The position numbers were made by a program, and so were the translations under genes. From contig JAAEMX010000167.1 in assembly GCA_024225035.1 (NCBI GenBank), forward strand, positions 19,546 to 83,545: 64,000 nt of DNA. Direction: 5' to 3'. The stretch comes from Lentisphaerota bacterium. Its GTDB lineage: Bacteria > Verrucomicrobiota > Lentisphaeria > Victivallales > Victivallaceae. The stretch's first letter is position 1; every line of letters starts with the position of its first letter. Shown one piece after another: positions 38,990 through 47,467 of the stretch. The notes under the pieces were generated by a model, which worked only from the letters and a program-made list of their open reading frames with translations, was not told where the DNA came from and searched no databases.

Positions 38990-40180
38990 TCAGGCGAATT
39001 TTGCAACTGCCCGTTTAAAACCCTCGGTTGAGCGTTTAATGGTATCCTCGTCTATACAGAATGTTAGACGGAAATAGCCTTCATAACCGAAGCCTCTACC
39101 GGGAACTGCAAGTATTTTTTCTTCCATCAGTGCAGCGATGAATTTATTTTCATCAGGTACAGGAGATTTGGGGAAGAAGTAGAAGGCCCCGCGCGGCATT
39201 GAGTACTCTATGCCGGCATCGTCAAGAACTTTTGCCATGGCATCACGACGTTGACGGTAAATATTGATGTCGACCTGAGTATCAATACAGGAAATAAGTA
39301 TTTTTTGAGCAACAGCTGGAGCGTTGACATATCCGAGGATACGATTAGTCATAACTATGCCGTTCAGCAGTTCAGAAGGATCTTCGATGGCAGGGTTTAC
39401 AGCAAGATAACCAATTCTTGCGCCAGCCAGAGACAGGCTTTTAGAAAATGAACCGACTATTACTGTATAATCATAAATGTCAAATAATGATGGAATTTCC
39501 ACATTATCATAATTAAGGAAACGGTATGGTTCATCAGAAACCAGATAAATGACTTTGCCGGTTTTTTCAGAATGTTTGCGAATGACTTCCGCAAGAGCTT
39601 CAAGTTCCTCGCGGCTGTAAATCTGTCCGGTTGGGTTATTGGGGGAATTAACTACAACAGCTTTGGTTTTTTCAGTAAAGGCAGCTTCCAGAGCTTCGAC
39701 ATCCAGCTCAAATGTTAGCGGCTTTGATTTTACAGGGACCAGTTTCCCACCGAAGTTACCGGCATAAAATCCATATTCTACAAAGTATGGAGCCGGGCAG
39801 ATAATTTCGTCACCGGGTTCCAGAATGGCTCTGAAAAATGTATTGATAGCACCGGCAGCGCCACAGGTAGCGATAACATTTGACGCGGGAACTTCTACAC
39901 CTTGCTCTTTGCTTAAATAGTTAGCCAGAGTTGCACGAGTTTCAGGATAACCGGCATTTGGCATATAGCCAAGGGCAAAAGGTGATCCGGCTGCCGAAGC
40001 GATTTCCTTTAAAGCTGTGCTGACTTCTTCAGGAGGAGGCAGGTCGGGATTTCCCAGACTGAAGTCATATACATTGTTTTTTCCGTATTTATTTTTAAGT
40101 TCAATGCCATGTTCAAACATCTTACGAATCCAGGATGAGTTTTCCATATAACTCTTAACCTGATTGGAAACTAAGTTCAT
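38990..40180 (-). CDS. PLP-dependent aminotransferase, class I/II
   Basis: 396 residues from ATG 40180 (GGGG 7 bases upstream; the longer reading from 40192 lacks a ribosome site). Fold-type I aminotransferase resembling the aspartate/alanine/aromatic group: YDFSLGNPDLPPPEEV near 38-53, substrate loop TCGAAGAINTFFRAI near 105-120, NSPNNPTGQIYSREELE near 177-193, and the PLP lysine in VIVGSFSKSLSLAGARIGYL near 240. The substrate cannot be fixed from sequence. It is transcribed toward the sigma-54 activator, which follows 135 bases later. Confidence 0.88.
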   Translation of the reverse strand: MNLVSNQVKSYMENSSWIRKMFEHGIELKNKYGKNNVYDFSLGNPDLPPPEEVSTALKEIASAAGSPFALGYMPNAGYPETRATLANYLSKEQGVEVPASNVIATCGAAGAINTFFRAILEPGDEIICPAPYFVEYGFYAGNFGGKLVPVKSKPLTFELDVEALEAAFTEKTKAVVVNSPNNPTGQIYSREELEALAEVIRKHSEKTGKVIYLVSDEPYRFLNYDNVEIPSLFDIYDYTVIVGSFSKSLSLAGARIGYLAVNPAIEDPSELLNGIVMTNRILGYVNAPAVAQKILISCIDTQVDINIYRQRRDAMAKVLDDAGIEYSMPRGAFYFFPKSPVPDENKFIAALMEEKILAVPGRGFGYEGYFRLTFCIDEDTIKRSTEGFKRAVAKFA

Positions 40181-40319
40181 TGTAGACCCCATTGATTAAT
40201 ATTGCTATGTTCTTGAATATTACCATTCAATGAGGATGCTTGCAACCTTTAAAATATATTTTAAGGTACTCCCGGTTGACATTTTCTGTAAATTATGACT
40301 AACAGAATAAAGGACAACT

Positions 40320-40763
40320 ATGAAAAAGGAAGTTATAAATAAAGTTCTGCTCTTTGCAATTACTGAATGCGCTCGTCAGGGACGCAACAAACGTCAGACA
40401 GCCAGAGCTCTTGGTTTGAAGCTTAGTGAGTACAATGCTGTTATCAGCACAATCCCGGATTATGAAACCGCTGTAGGGAAAGGTAAGAAACAGGCGCCGG
40501 AACGCAAAGTCGAAGAAGCTTTGTTGAGACGCGCGCTGGGTTTTGTTCAGGAGGAAACCTATGCAGAGGATATGGTTGACCGTAAGACAGGAGAAGTTCT
40601 TGAGACTGTAAAAAAACGCACTGTATCAAAAGAAGTAGCTCCTGACGTAAGAGCTTTGTTGTTCTGGTTGAAAAATCGGTGCTCTGAGCGTTGGAGCGAT
40701 AAACAGGATGAATTACATGAACCGGTGGAGATTGAGCTCGGACGGCAGGAGCAGAGACTTTGA
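40320..40763 (+). CDS. Phage-type terminase small subunit
   Basis: 147 residues. The N-terminal half (about 10-60) has a helix-turn-helix-like pattern (RQTARALGLKLSEYNAVIST), as expected for a DNA-recognising small terminase. The C-terminal half carries the typical LLRRALGFVQEETYAEDMVD, TVKKRTVSKEVAPDVRALLFWLKNR and RWSDKQDE pattern of phage small terminases, the part that assembles with the large subunit. AAAGGAC precedes the ATG; a -35-like TTGACA lies at 40276-40281 but the -10 is poor. Its TGA overlaps the TTG start of the large subunit. Confidence 0.8.
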   Translation: MKKEVINKVLLFAITECARQGRNKRQTARALGLKLSEYNAVISTIPDYETAVGKGKKQAPERKVEEALLRRALGFVQEETYAEDMVDRKTGEVLETVKKRTVSKEVAPDVRALLFWLKNRCSERWSDKQDELHEPVEIELGRQEQRL

Positions 40764-42028
40764 CAGAAAATAAGAAAATACATTTTAATAAAACTGCTGA
40801 TCAAATAAAGGCCTTAGATTTGCTCGGAGGTCAATCAAAATATGTCTTACTATTTGGAGGATCGCGTTCCGGTAAAACTTTTATCTTAGTTTATGCTGTC
40901 ATTGTACGAGCTTTGAAAGTTAAAGGCAGCCGTCATGCCGTATTGCGTTTTCGTGCAAACGCTGTCAGACAGTCAATATGGCAGGATACTTTTCCAAAAG
41001 TAATGCGATTATACTTTCCGGGAGTGCGGTGGGAAGAAAACCGCACTGACGGGCTGGCCATACTGCCTAATAATTCAGAAATCTGGTTTGGAGGACTCGA
41101 TAGTGCGGAGCGAGTTGATAAGATTTTAGGACGTGAATTCGCTACTATATATTTTAATGAGTGCTCGGAGATATCATATTCGGCAGTGGCCACAGCTTTA
41201 ACGCGCCTTGCTCAGAATACAGCCTTATCTAACAAAGCGTACTTTGATTGTAATCCTTCCGGGAAATCCCATTGGAGTTATAAGCTGTTTGTTAAGAAAA
41301 TTGATCCGGAGTCACGATCTGTGGTAAAGTTTCCTGATAATTACATTTCAATGTTGATGAATCCGACAGGGAATGCCGCAAACTTACCTAAGGGATACAT
41401 TGAAGAAACTCTTTCAGGGTTAACTGAACGTCAGAGACAACGTTTTCTAGAGGGGCGCTGGTTGGATGATATGGACGGAGCTTTATGGAAATGCCGACAG
41501 ATAGATAATACAAGAGTTGTAAATCATCCGGAGCTGCAGCGCATCGTTGTTGGTGTCGACCCTGCAGTAACCTCCGGGAATACAGCTGATGAAACTGGTA
41601 TAGTTGTTGCCGGAAAAGGTATTGACGGAGAATATTATGTCTTGTCAGATGCTTCCTTGCAGGGAACACCGCTTGAATGGGCGAAGGCTGTTGCTGCTGA
41701 ATTCGAATGCCATAGCGCAGATCGAGTGGTTGCGGAAGTCAACAACGGCGGTGAACTGATTGCCGCCAACCTGCAGCGAGTTGCCCCGGAATTACCAGTT
41801 AAAAACGTTCGCGCAGCCCGGGGGAAGATTGTCAGGGCGGAACCGATAGCGGCATTGTACGAACAAGGTAAAGTGCATCATGTTGGTATATTCCCGGAGC
41901 TTGAAGATCAAATATGCTCTTTTAATCCTGCGACAGTGCTTGAAAGTCCTGACAGGATGGATGCTTTGGTCTGGGCTCTTACTGAATTAAGCAGTGGTTC
42001 CGGAGCCCCAAGAGCAATATTCGCATGA
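40760..42028 (+). CDS. Phage-type terminase large subunit
   Basis: 422 residues from TTG 40760, 8 bases after AGGAG; the start overlaps the small-subunit stop (TTGA). ATPase domain: Walker A GGSRSGKT (33-40), Walker B IYFNECSE (about 134-141). RNase-H-like nuclease domain: first Asp in VVGVDPAVTSGN (about 258), Glu in VVAEVNNGGE, last Asp in SPDRMDALVWAL (about 398). All motifs for packaging motor and headful nuclease are present, so the protein looks functional. There is no portal, capsid, tail, lysis or integrase gene next to it. Confidence 0.88.
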   Translation: MTENKKIHFNKTADQIKALDLLGGQSKYVLLFGGSRSGKTFILVYAVIVRALKVKGSRHAVLRFRANAVRQSIWQDTFPKVMRLYFPGVRWEENRTDGLAILPNNSEIWFGGLDSAERVDKILGREFATIYFNECSEISYSAVATALTRLAQNTALSNKAYFDCNPSGKSHWSYKLFVKKIDPESRSVVKFPDNYISMLMNPTGNAANLPKGYIEETLSGLTERQRQRFLEGRWLDDMDGALWKCRQIDNTRVVNHPELQRIVVGVDPAVTSGNTADETGIVVAGKGIDGEYYVLSDASLQGTPLEWAKAVAAEFECHSADRVVAEVNNGGELIAANLQRVAPELPVKNVRAARGKIVRAEPIAALYEQGKVHHVGIFPELEDQICSFNPATVLESPDRMDALVWALTELSSGSGAPRAIFA

Positions 42029-42058
42029 AATAAAAATGGCACCCATTTTAGGATGCCA
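42028..42058 (-). terminator. Terminator of the small minus-strand gene at 42085
   Basis: On the - strand TGGCATCC pairs with GGGTGCCA (42037-42058, one G-U) and is followed by TTTTTATTT. The pairing is weaker on the + strand (A-C mismatch), which assigns it to the minus-strand gene rather than to the terminase operon. Confidence 0.7.
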
Positions 42059-42084
42059 CAAAAGATACAGTCTAAAATTTAAGA

Positions 42085-42285
42085 TCAAAAATCGTTTTGA
42101 AAGGTGAAGCTTACCAGTGCCATGCCTGATAATAAAGTCATGTTCTCAATCATTTCATTATTGTTTTCCGAATACTCACCAAGGGGTTCTTTCAGTTTAC
42201 GTTTTTTGTCTTTGCCAAGATCTTTGCGGTTAATCTTGAGCATGATGTTGTGGTACGTTTCGGTACCGGAGAAATTTTTTCTCAT
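42085..42285 (-). CDS. Small basic protein, function unknown
   Basis: 66 residues, starting MRKNFSGTETYHNIMLKIN, with a Lys/Arg-rich middle (RKDLGKDKKRKLKEPLGE) and a hydrophobic C-terminal part (MTLLSGMALVSFTF). Not recognised. Support for it as a real gene comes from the intrinsic terminator 27 bases past its stop on the same strand. The possible ribosome site (AAAGG) is 12 bases upstream, so the start is moderate. It converges on the terminase operon. Confidence 0.5.
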   Translation of the reverse strand: MRKNFSGTETYHNIMLKINRKDLGKDKKRKLKEPLGEYSENNNEMIENMTLLSGMALVSFTFQNDF

Positions 42286-42451
42286 TGTCTAATCGACCTT
42301 TATTTATTTTAAGGGTTTCGATATGGACAATAATACATACTGATTGTTAAGTCATTGTTGTTGAAAAACTCTGATTCGGTTAAATCTGAAAAAATTCATT
42401 TTTTTTGAAATGAAAATGAGGTCGCACTCCAAACATACTGATAAAAATTTA

Positions 42452-42481
42452 TTGAAATTTCAAAAATATTTGCAATACAAT
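42452..42481 (+). promoter_or_regulatory. Promoter for the candidate small RNA
   Basis: TTGAAA (42452-42457), 18 bases, TACAAT (42476-42481). No coding frame follows on the + strand, but an intrinsic terminator ends about 100 bases later. Confidence 0.55.
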
Positions 42482-42488
42482 CGAACAA

Positions 42489-42585
42489 ATAAGAGAAAGT
42501 GTTAGTCTATGGTATCAGAATGTTTCCTCTCTCTCCTCCTTTTGCTGGAACCTCTCGATTCCCCAATCGAGAGGTTTTATTTTTT
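42489..42585 (+). ncRNA. Candidate small RNA with CU-rich anti-Shine-Dalgarno stretch
   Basis: A transcript started about 7 bases after the promoter at 42452-42481 would run to the intrinsic terminator whose stem is AACCTCTCGATT (42549-42560), loop CCCC, AATCGAGAGGTT (42565-42576), followed by TTATTTTTTT. The roughly 97-base RNA contains TCCTCTCTCTCCTCCTTTT-type pyrimidine sequence at 42525-42543, complementary to AGGAGG-type ribosome sites and predicted to be single-stranded. No ORF of note lies in it on the + strand. It could instead be a leaderless stub or an RNA antisense to the tail of the next minus-strand gene. Confidence 0.5.
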
Positions 42586-42595
42586 TATAAAGACT

Positions 42596-42961
42596 TTATT
42601 TCTTTTTCAGCCATTTTTTTGCTTCTTTTATATCATCATTATGAAATACTTTAACGTGACAAGGCATCATAAATCCAAATATTTTTGCTGATCCTCTAAT
42701 CCAGGAGACATCCGAAACTACAGCTATTTTGTTCCACGAGGCAAGGTGCTGCAGCCCGACTTTGGCATCATCCCACATTGCATGTGCACTGAAGCTGTCA
42801 AATTTATCTCCAATGTGATAAAGCAGGTTAAGCTTGTCAAATTTTTTGAGTTTTTCTTCAACCAGAGGAATCAGGAATTTTTCATAATCCTCCGCGGTTA
42901 CGTCACCAATCGCAGTAAATCCGAGAATATTTTCCGGCAGATCTTTGATAATTTGAATCAT
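42596..42961 (-). CDS. SpoIIAA-like (STAS/Sec14-type) small protein
   Basis: 121 residues. Pattern of the DUF3478/SpoIIAA-like family: FTAIGDVTAEDYEKFLIPLV near 15-34, LNLLYHIGDKFDSFSAHAMWDDAKVGLQHL in the middle, KIAVVSDVSWIRGSAKIFGF near 78-97 and a basic tail. These fold like anti-sigma antagonists and lipid-binding Sec14 domains; their role is largely unknown. GGAGAT lies 5 bases before the ATG. The terminator of the upstream SGNH gene separates the two. Confidence 0.8.
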   Translation of the reverse strand: MIQIIKDLPENILGFTAIGDVTAEDYEKFLIPLVEEKLKKFDKLNLLYHIGDKFDSFSAHAMWDDAKVGLQHLASWNKIAVVSDVSWIRGSAKIFGFMMPCHVKVFHNDDIKEAKKWLKKK

Positions 42962-42986
42962 GATAATCTCCTCAGGTTAAAATTAT

Positions 42987-43033
42987 AAAAAAAACAGCGG
43001 TCTCCAACGCTAATATATCGCGTTAACCCGCTG
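42987..43033 (-). terminator. Intrinsic terminator of the SGNH-hydrolase gene
   Basis: On the - strand CAGCGG, an inner AACGC/GCGTT pair and CCGCTG, followed by eight T (42987-42994). It starts 32 bases after the stop of the SGNH pseudogene. Confidence 0.8.
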
Positions 43034-43065
43034 CCTGTCAACTTAAAGTGAAGATTTAACTGGAT

Positions 43066-43704
43066 TTAAGGAGTAAACATTCTGCAGGTGGACGCTTTGT
43101 CATCCCAGATATCCATATCTTTAAAAATCTTATGCGCAAAGGCAAGGTGTCCGTAGCCATTTGGATGGAAAGCGTTAGACATCCAATTAAGAACTAATCC
43201 TGGTTTATCTCTCCAAATAGCTTCATGATCAATTAGAGGAAGGTTCTTTTCTGCAGCAAATTCTCGGAGTGCGTCCATGAATTTTGGAAAGTGCGGTTCA
43301 CGATCCGGAGCTGTATTTTTTATGATTGGACAAGTTGTCTGCACTATGAGCAGTGTGCCAAGCTCGGCAAATTTATCAGCTAAGGCATTGAGGTTTGTTT
43401 TGAATTCTTCAATAGAAATGTTGGTACAGTCATTCATGCCGATCATGAGAAAAGCGACGTCAGGTTTGAACTGAGCTACTCTCCAGTCAAATCATTCAAG
43501 AAGTTGAACTGTGGTGTCACCTGAGATCGCCGAGTTGATAATAATGTCGTTGAACCTTCTCATTTCATATCTTATACGTTCGGCAAAATGTTCACTGTAA
43601 CTTTTCTGACCATAGCAGTGGTCAGCCCCATGAGTTATGCTGTCGCCGTAAAATAACCATTTAAGAGGTCTGTCTTCAGCCATAAGGTTTTTGATACGAT
43701 CCAT
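43066..43704 (-). pseudogene. SGNH/GDSL hydrolase, interrupted by one in-frame TGA
   Basis: The frame is 213 codons with one internal TGA at 43492-43494 (minus strand); both halves are in the same frame. The N-terminal half has block I LFYGDSITHGAD (nucleophile S22) and the block II-like INSAISGDTT; the C-terminal half has block III MIGMNDCTN and the final HPNGYGHL with its His. The residue normally Asp three before that His is Asn. The reading across the stop is QLLE*FDWRVAQFKPDV, where Arg or Trp would be expected, so CGA to TGA is a simple explanation. A good minus-strand promoter is at 43741-43768 and a strong terminator follows, so the gene was functional until recently. Confidence 0.82.
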
Positions 43705-43740
43705 CTCTCTGTTTCCTTTTACTTGATGATGTGTAAAACT

Positions 43741-43768
43741 ATTATAATACAGGGATGAGACTTGGCAA
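43741..43768 (-). promoter_or_regulatory. Promoter of the SGNH-hydrolase gene
   Basis: On the - strand TTGCCA (43768-43763), 16 bases, TATAAT (43746-43741), 37 bases ahead of the start codon. The remaining gap to the divergent dehydrogenase gene (43769-43914) is AT-rich with no other recognisable element. Confidence 0.6.
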
Positions 43769-43914
43769 CAGTATTAATGCTAAATATGTTATTTTTATTG
43801 AAAGTACTACTGTCAGGTGATAAATGACAAAGAAATGCAGATTTATGTCAATGACAAAAAGTTTTATTCATTTTGTCTGATTATTTATGACAATAAAATT
43901 TAAGGAAACATCTA

Positions 43915-44961
43915 ATGAAAAGAGTCGCAGCTGTAATCACTGGTTCTGGTGAAGTCAAAGCGGTTGAGCAGGAACTAGCTCCTCTGAAAGATAATGAAGT
44001 TCGCATAAAAGTTTTTGCATCATTAATCAGTCCCGGAACTGAAATGAGCGGTGTTAAAGCCAAACGCGAAAAACCAGATAAAGACGCGGAAGATCAGGTT
44101 TTCGGTTACGCAAATGCCGGAGAAATTATTGAGATAAAAGGCGAAGCCAAAGACCTCAAGGTAGGAATGCGTGTTGCCGCTATGGGAGCAGGTGGTGCTC
44201 ATCATGCTAATTACGCAAATGTACCGGTAAACATGGTTGTGCCTATCCCTGATTCTGTAAAATATGATCAGGCAGTCTATGCCTGTCTCGGCGCTACTTC
44301 ACTGCAGGCGGTACGCCGTACTGTTCCACAACTTGGCGAATACGGAATGGTTCTGGGACTTGGTATCGTCGGAAACCTTGCTTCACAGCTGTGCCAGATT
44401 AGTGGCGGAAGAGTTATTGGCTGGGAAGGGTATGAGTCCAGAATTATGATCGCTAAAAGTTGCGGTATTAATATTACTGTTAATTTCCGCAGTCAGAATC
44501 CGGTGGATGAATCTAAAGACTTTGCGACACCGTATGGTAATGATTTTGCAATTATGGCATTTGGCGGCGAAGCAACCGAAGCGCTGAAGTCAGTAAAAAG
44601 CTGTATGAAAGTTTCAGCCGACGGACATTTCATGGGAAGAGTTATTTTGGTTGGCGGCTGCAAAGTTGTCGTCAATGGCGGAGCGGCTTTTGGAAACCTG
44701 GACATTAAATCAGCGGCACGTACCGGCCCGGGTTATCACGATCCTGCGTACGAGTATGGCAAAGACTACCCAGAGGTATTTGTTCAGTTCACTACACAGC
44801 GTAACTTGCGTGAAATCATAAAATTGATTGCTGAAAAACGCTTGATTGTAGACCCGATGACTACTCACAAAATGCAGCTTGAGGACGTTGGTAAGGCTGC
44901 CGATCTTCTGGTGAACTCACCGGATAAGGCCATGGGTATTGTATTGGAAATGAGCCACTAA
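43915..44961 (+). CDS. Medium-chain dehydrogenase/reductase (zinc-less type)
   Basis: 348 residues. GroES-like N-terminal domain (1-130) with LISPGTEMSGVKAK and VFGYANAGEIIEIK, then a nucleotide-binding domain with GMVLGLGIVGNLASQLCQ (about 143-160). The catalytic zinc ligands of alcohol dehydrogenases (the Cys of the first loop and the His of the GHE motif) are not present; the corresponding stretch reads FGYANAG. It is likely an NAD(P)H-using oxidoreductase, perhaps on a sugar or polyol. The next gene, a Gfo/Idh/MocA oxidoreductase, starts 23 bases later, so both probably process one carbohydrate. Confidence 0.8.
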   Translation: MKRVAAVITGSGEVKAVEQELAPLKDNEVRIKVFASLISPGTEMSGVKAKREKPDKDAEDQVFGYANAGEIIEIKGEAKDLKVGMRVAAMGAGGAHHANYANVPVNMVVPIPDSVKYDQAVYACLGATSLQAVRRTVPQLGEYGMVLGLGIVGNLASQLCQISGGRVIGWEGYESRIMIAKSCGINITVNFRSQNPVDESKDFATPYGNDFAIMAFGGEATEALKSVKSCMKVSADGHFMGRVILVGGCKVVVNGGAAFGNLDIKSAARTGPGYHDPAYEYGKDYPEVFVQFTTQRNLREIIKLIAEKRLIVDPMTTHKMQLEDVGKAADLLVNSPDKAMGIVLEMSH

Positions 44962-44984
44962 TTTCATATTTACGAGGAAATATC

Positions 44985-45920
44985 ATGTCTTTTAAAATAG
45001 GTTTAGTTGGTCTTTGCACATCTCATCCATATGCCTGGGTGCCGATTTTGCGAAAGATGACTGAAGAAGGCGTTGTTGATGTAGAAGTAGTTTGCGCCTG
45101 GGATTCTGGAGAAACCAGACCTGCCGGGTTTGCCGCGGAGTTTTGTAAGAAATTTGACATTCCGCTTGCCGTTGACAGCCTTGAAGAAATGATCGGCAAA
45201 GTTGACGGTGTAATTGTCCACACTACAAACTGGGATCGCCATTTTGAGCAGGCTGCCCCGTTTATTGAGGCTGATATTCCAGTTCTGCTGGACAAGCCGC
45301 TGGTTGGCAGCATGCCGGATGTTAACAAGTTGCTGGGGCTCATCGCTCAAGGCAAACGCATTTGCGGCGGATCGAGCCTCCGTTTTACTCATGAAGCAAA
45401 AGATTACATGAAAATCCCGGCAGAAGAGCGCGGCGAAATCACAACTGCATACGCTTCTGCTGGAACAGATGATTATAATTATGGTATACACGCCTATTCT
45501 CTGTTGTGCAGTGTAATGGGATATGGCCTTGATTCTGTTCAATTCATGTGTGAGCACAAACAAAAGAATCTATTGCTGCGCTGGAAAGACGGACGTACCG
45601 GCATTTTAACTGTGGGGCCTCAGAACTGGCTGACTACCAGTGTGACAGTTGTTACTGATAAGAATGTTTACTTTATTGAGCCTGACACATCTACTTTCTA
45701 TCGGGCTATGCTTGAAACACAGTTGCCTTACTTTACAGGTATGACTGATGAGCCTCCAGTACCGGCCGAATATCTATTGGAACCGGAGCTTGCTGCACTT
45801 GCTGCCAAGATTTCATGGAGCAACGGTGGACAGAAAGTTTTCCTGTCTGACTTGCCTCATGACTTTGAAGGATATGATGGCGCACAATTTGCTGCTGAAT
45901 ATGGACGCGGAAGGTTTTAA
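44985..45920 (+). CDS. Gfo/Idh/MocA-family oxidoreductase
   Basis: 311 residues. Rossmann start KIGLVGLCTSHPYAWV (4-19), with the glycine pattern altered to GLCTSH; the segment VDGVIVHTTNWDRHFE (about 73-88) and IPVLLDKPLVGS (about 96-107) with DKP in place of the usual EKP; C-terminal alpha/beta substrate domain. These enzymes oxidise or reduce sugars and inositols using NAD(P). TTTACGAGGAAAT provides the ribosome site. A strong terminator follows. Confidence 0.82.
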   Translation: MSFKIGLVGLCTSHPYAWVPILRKMTEEGVVDVEVVCAWDSGETRPAGFAAEFCKKFDIPLAVDSLEEMIGKVDGVIVHTTNWDRHFEQAAPFIEADIPVLLDKPLVGSMPDVNKLLGLIAQGKRICGGSSLRFTHEAKDYMKIPAEERGEITTAYASAGTDDYNYGIHAYSLLCSVMGYGLDSVQFMCEHKQKNLLLRWKDGRTGILTVGPQNWLTTSVTVVTDKNVYFIEPDTSTFYRAMLETQLPYFTGMTDEPPVPAEYLLEPELAALAAKISWSNGGQKVFLSDLPHDFEGYDGAQFAAEYGRGRF

Positions 45921-45960
45921 GACCTCTGATGCATCATTTTGATGCGTTGTTTTATCTGAA

Positions 45961-45998
45961 TGGGATAATTTTCATTTGTGAAAGTTATCCCATTTTTT
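45961..45998 (+). terminator. Terminator of the dehydrogenase/oxidoreductase operon
   Basis: A 14-bp stem (45961-45974 with 45979-45992, one G-U pair), loop TTTG, then six T (45993-45998). A smaller hairpin GCATCA/TGATGC lies just before it. Confidence 0.88.
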
Positions 45999-46112
45999 AT
46001 GCAATATATAATAGTTGTTTTTGTGCTTTACTGGTAGTATATAAGACTATATTTACGTTTAATGAAATTTTAACCAAAAAAGTTACGTATTCCGCTTTTA
46101 AATAGAAGAACT

Positions 46113-46140
46113 TTGACTAAATTAGTTGTTGTAATATTTT
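46113..46140 (+). promoter_or_regulatory. Promoter of ackA-pta
   Basis: TTGACT (46113-46118), 16 bases, TATTTT (46135-46140); ackA starts at 46244, giving a leader of about 95 bases. The leader includes GTCAGCCGGGC...CCGGTTATGAC, a small inverted pair of GTCA/TGAC and CCGG, of unknown meaning. Confidence 0.5.
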
Positions 46141-46243
46141 TTTATTAATTTTAGGTTCGAAGGGGTGTTTTGTGTCAGCCGGGCTGCGATCCGGTTATGA
46201 CAAATCTAGAATTTAGACAACAGTCAAACTAAGGATTTAGAAA

Positions 46244-47467
46244 ATGAAAGTTCTGGTATTGAATGCCGGCAGCTCGTCCATGAAGTTTACGATTTTTGCG
46301 ATGGGCAAAGAGCAAGTGCTGGCTAAAGGACTGGTGGAACGTGTTGGTACTGATCGTCCCAATCTGATTTACAAGCGCCACGATGGTCTTGAAAAAGAGT
46401 TGACACCTACCGGCAAGAATCACGTTGGAGCTCTAAAGAGCATTTGCAAGATTATGACCGATAAGAAAGACGGTGTAATCAATGATCTTTCAGAAGTACA
46501 GGCCATTGGTCACCGTGTTGTTCACGGGGGAGAACGTTTTACACGCCCCGCACTTGTAACCAGTAATGTAAAAGAAGCAATTCGCGACTGCTTTGCGCTG
46601 GCACCTCTGCATAACCCTGCAAACCTTGATGGTATTGAAGCTTGTGAAAAGACTTTTGACGGCATTCCTAACGTTGCTGTTTTCGATACTGCTTTCCATC
46701 AGACCATGCCGCCTGAGGCCTACCTCTATGCAGTTCCATACAACCTTTACACCAAATACGGCATCCGTCGTTACGGTTTTCATGGTACTTCTCATAATTT
46801 TGTTGCTATTGCCACTGGTAAATTCCTTGGTAAACCTTTTGAGCAGCTTAAATTGATTACCTGTCATCTTGGTAATGGCTGCAGTATGGCTGCCATCAGC
46901 GGCGGTACAGTTCTTGATACCACTATGGGAATGACCCCGCTTGAGGGTTTGGTAATGGGAACTCGCTGTGGAGATATTGATCCAGCTGTTGTCCTGCGTA
47001 TGGTTGAAATTGGTATGGGACGCAATCAGATTGATCAGATCCTGAATAAAGAATCAGGTCTGCTTGGTGTTGGTGGTATTGGCAGCTCAGATATGCGTGA
47101 TATTATTGACGCTGAAAAGAAAGGTGATCAGCAGGCACTTAGAGCCCGTCGTATGTTTACTCGCCGTGTGGTTAAATATATTGGTGCGTATTATGCGTTG
47201 CTCGGCGGTGCTGATGCGATTGTATTTACCGGTGGTGTTGGTGAGTGGAGCGGTTATGTCCGTCATAAGATTGGTAAACGCCTTGGATGTTTCGGTATCA
47301 AAATCGATGCTAAGAAAAACGACAAGTTTCTGGGCAAATGTGGAGAAATTTCTACGACTGACAGCAAGACAAAACTTATTGTTATGCCAACTGATGAAGA
47401 ACTTATGATCGCACGTAGTGTAGTCACTTCTTTGACACACACATCTTTACCTGTGGATGAAGGCTAA
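46244..47467 (+). CDS. ackA: Acetate kinase
   Basis: 407 residues. AckA interconverts acetyl phosphate plus ADP and acetate plus ATP, yielding ATP in fermentation or activating acetate. Start MKVLVLNAGSSSMKF (family signature VLNaGSSS), then GHRVVHGGERF (about 87-97), VFDTAFHQTMP (about 145-155) with the catalytic Asp, RYGFHGTSH (about 172-180), and the ATP loops ITCHLGNGCSM and FTGGVGEWS. AAGGAT precedes the ATG. pta follows after a short duplicated linker, so the pair is an operon. Confidence 0.97.
   Translation: MKVLVLNAGSSSMKFTIFAMGKEQVLAKGLVERVGTDRPNLIYKRHDGLEKELTPTGKNHVGALKSICKIMTDKKDGVINDLSEVQAIGHRVVHGGERFTRPALVTSNVKEAIRDCFALAPLHNPANLDGIEACEKTFDGIPNVAVFDTAFHQTMPPEAYLYAVPYNLYTKYGIRRYGFHGTSHNFVAIATGKFLGKPFEQLKLITCHLGNGCSMAAISGGTVLDTTMGMTPLEGLVMGTRCGDIDPAVVLRMVEIGMGRNQIDQILNKESGLLGVGGIGSSDMRDIIDAEKKGDQQALRARRMFTRRVVKYIGAYYALLGGADAIVFTGGVGEWSGYVRHKIGKRLGCFGIKIDAKKNDKFLGKCGEISTTDSKTKLIVMPTDEELMIARSVVTSLTHTSLPVDEG

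Noticed and set aside
42509..42691. 60-codon + strand frame over the small RNA candidate
   Set aside because: No ribosome site, it runs through a perfect terminator stem and into the antisense of the SpoIIAA-like gene.
43492..43494. TGA as a selenocysteine codon
   Set aside because: No known catalytic Cys/Sec is at this site in SGNH enzymes, and no convincing SECIS-like hairpin follows the codon.
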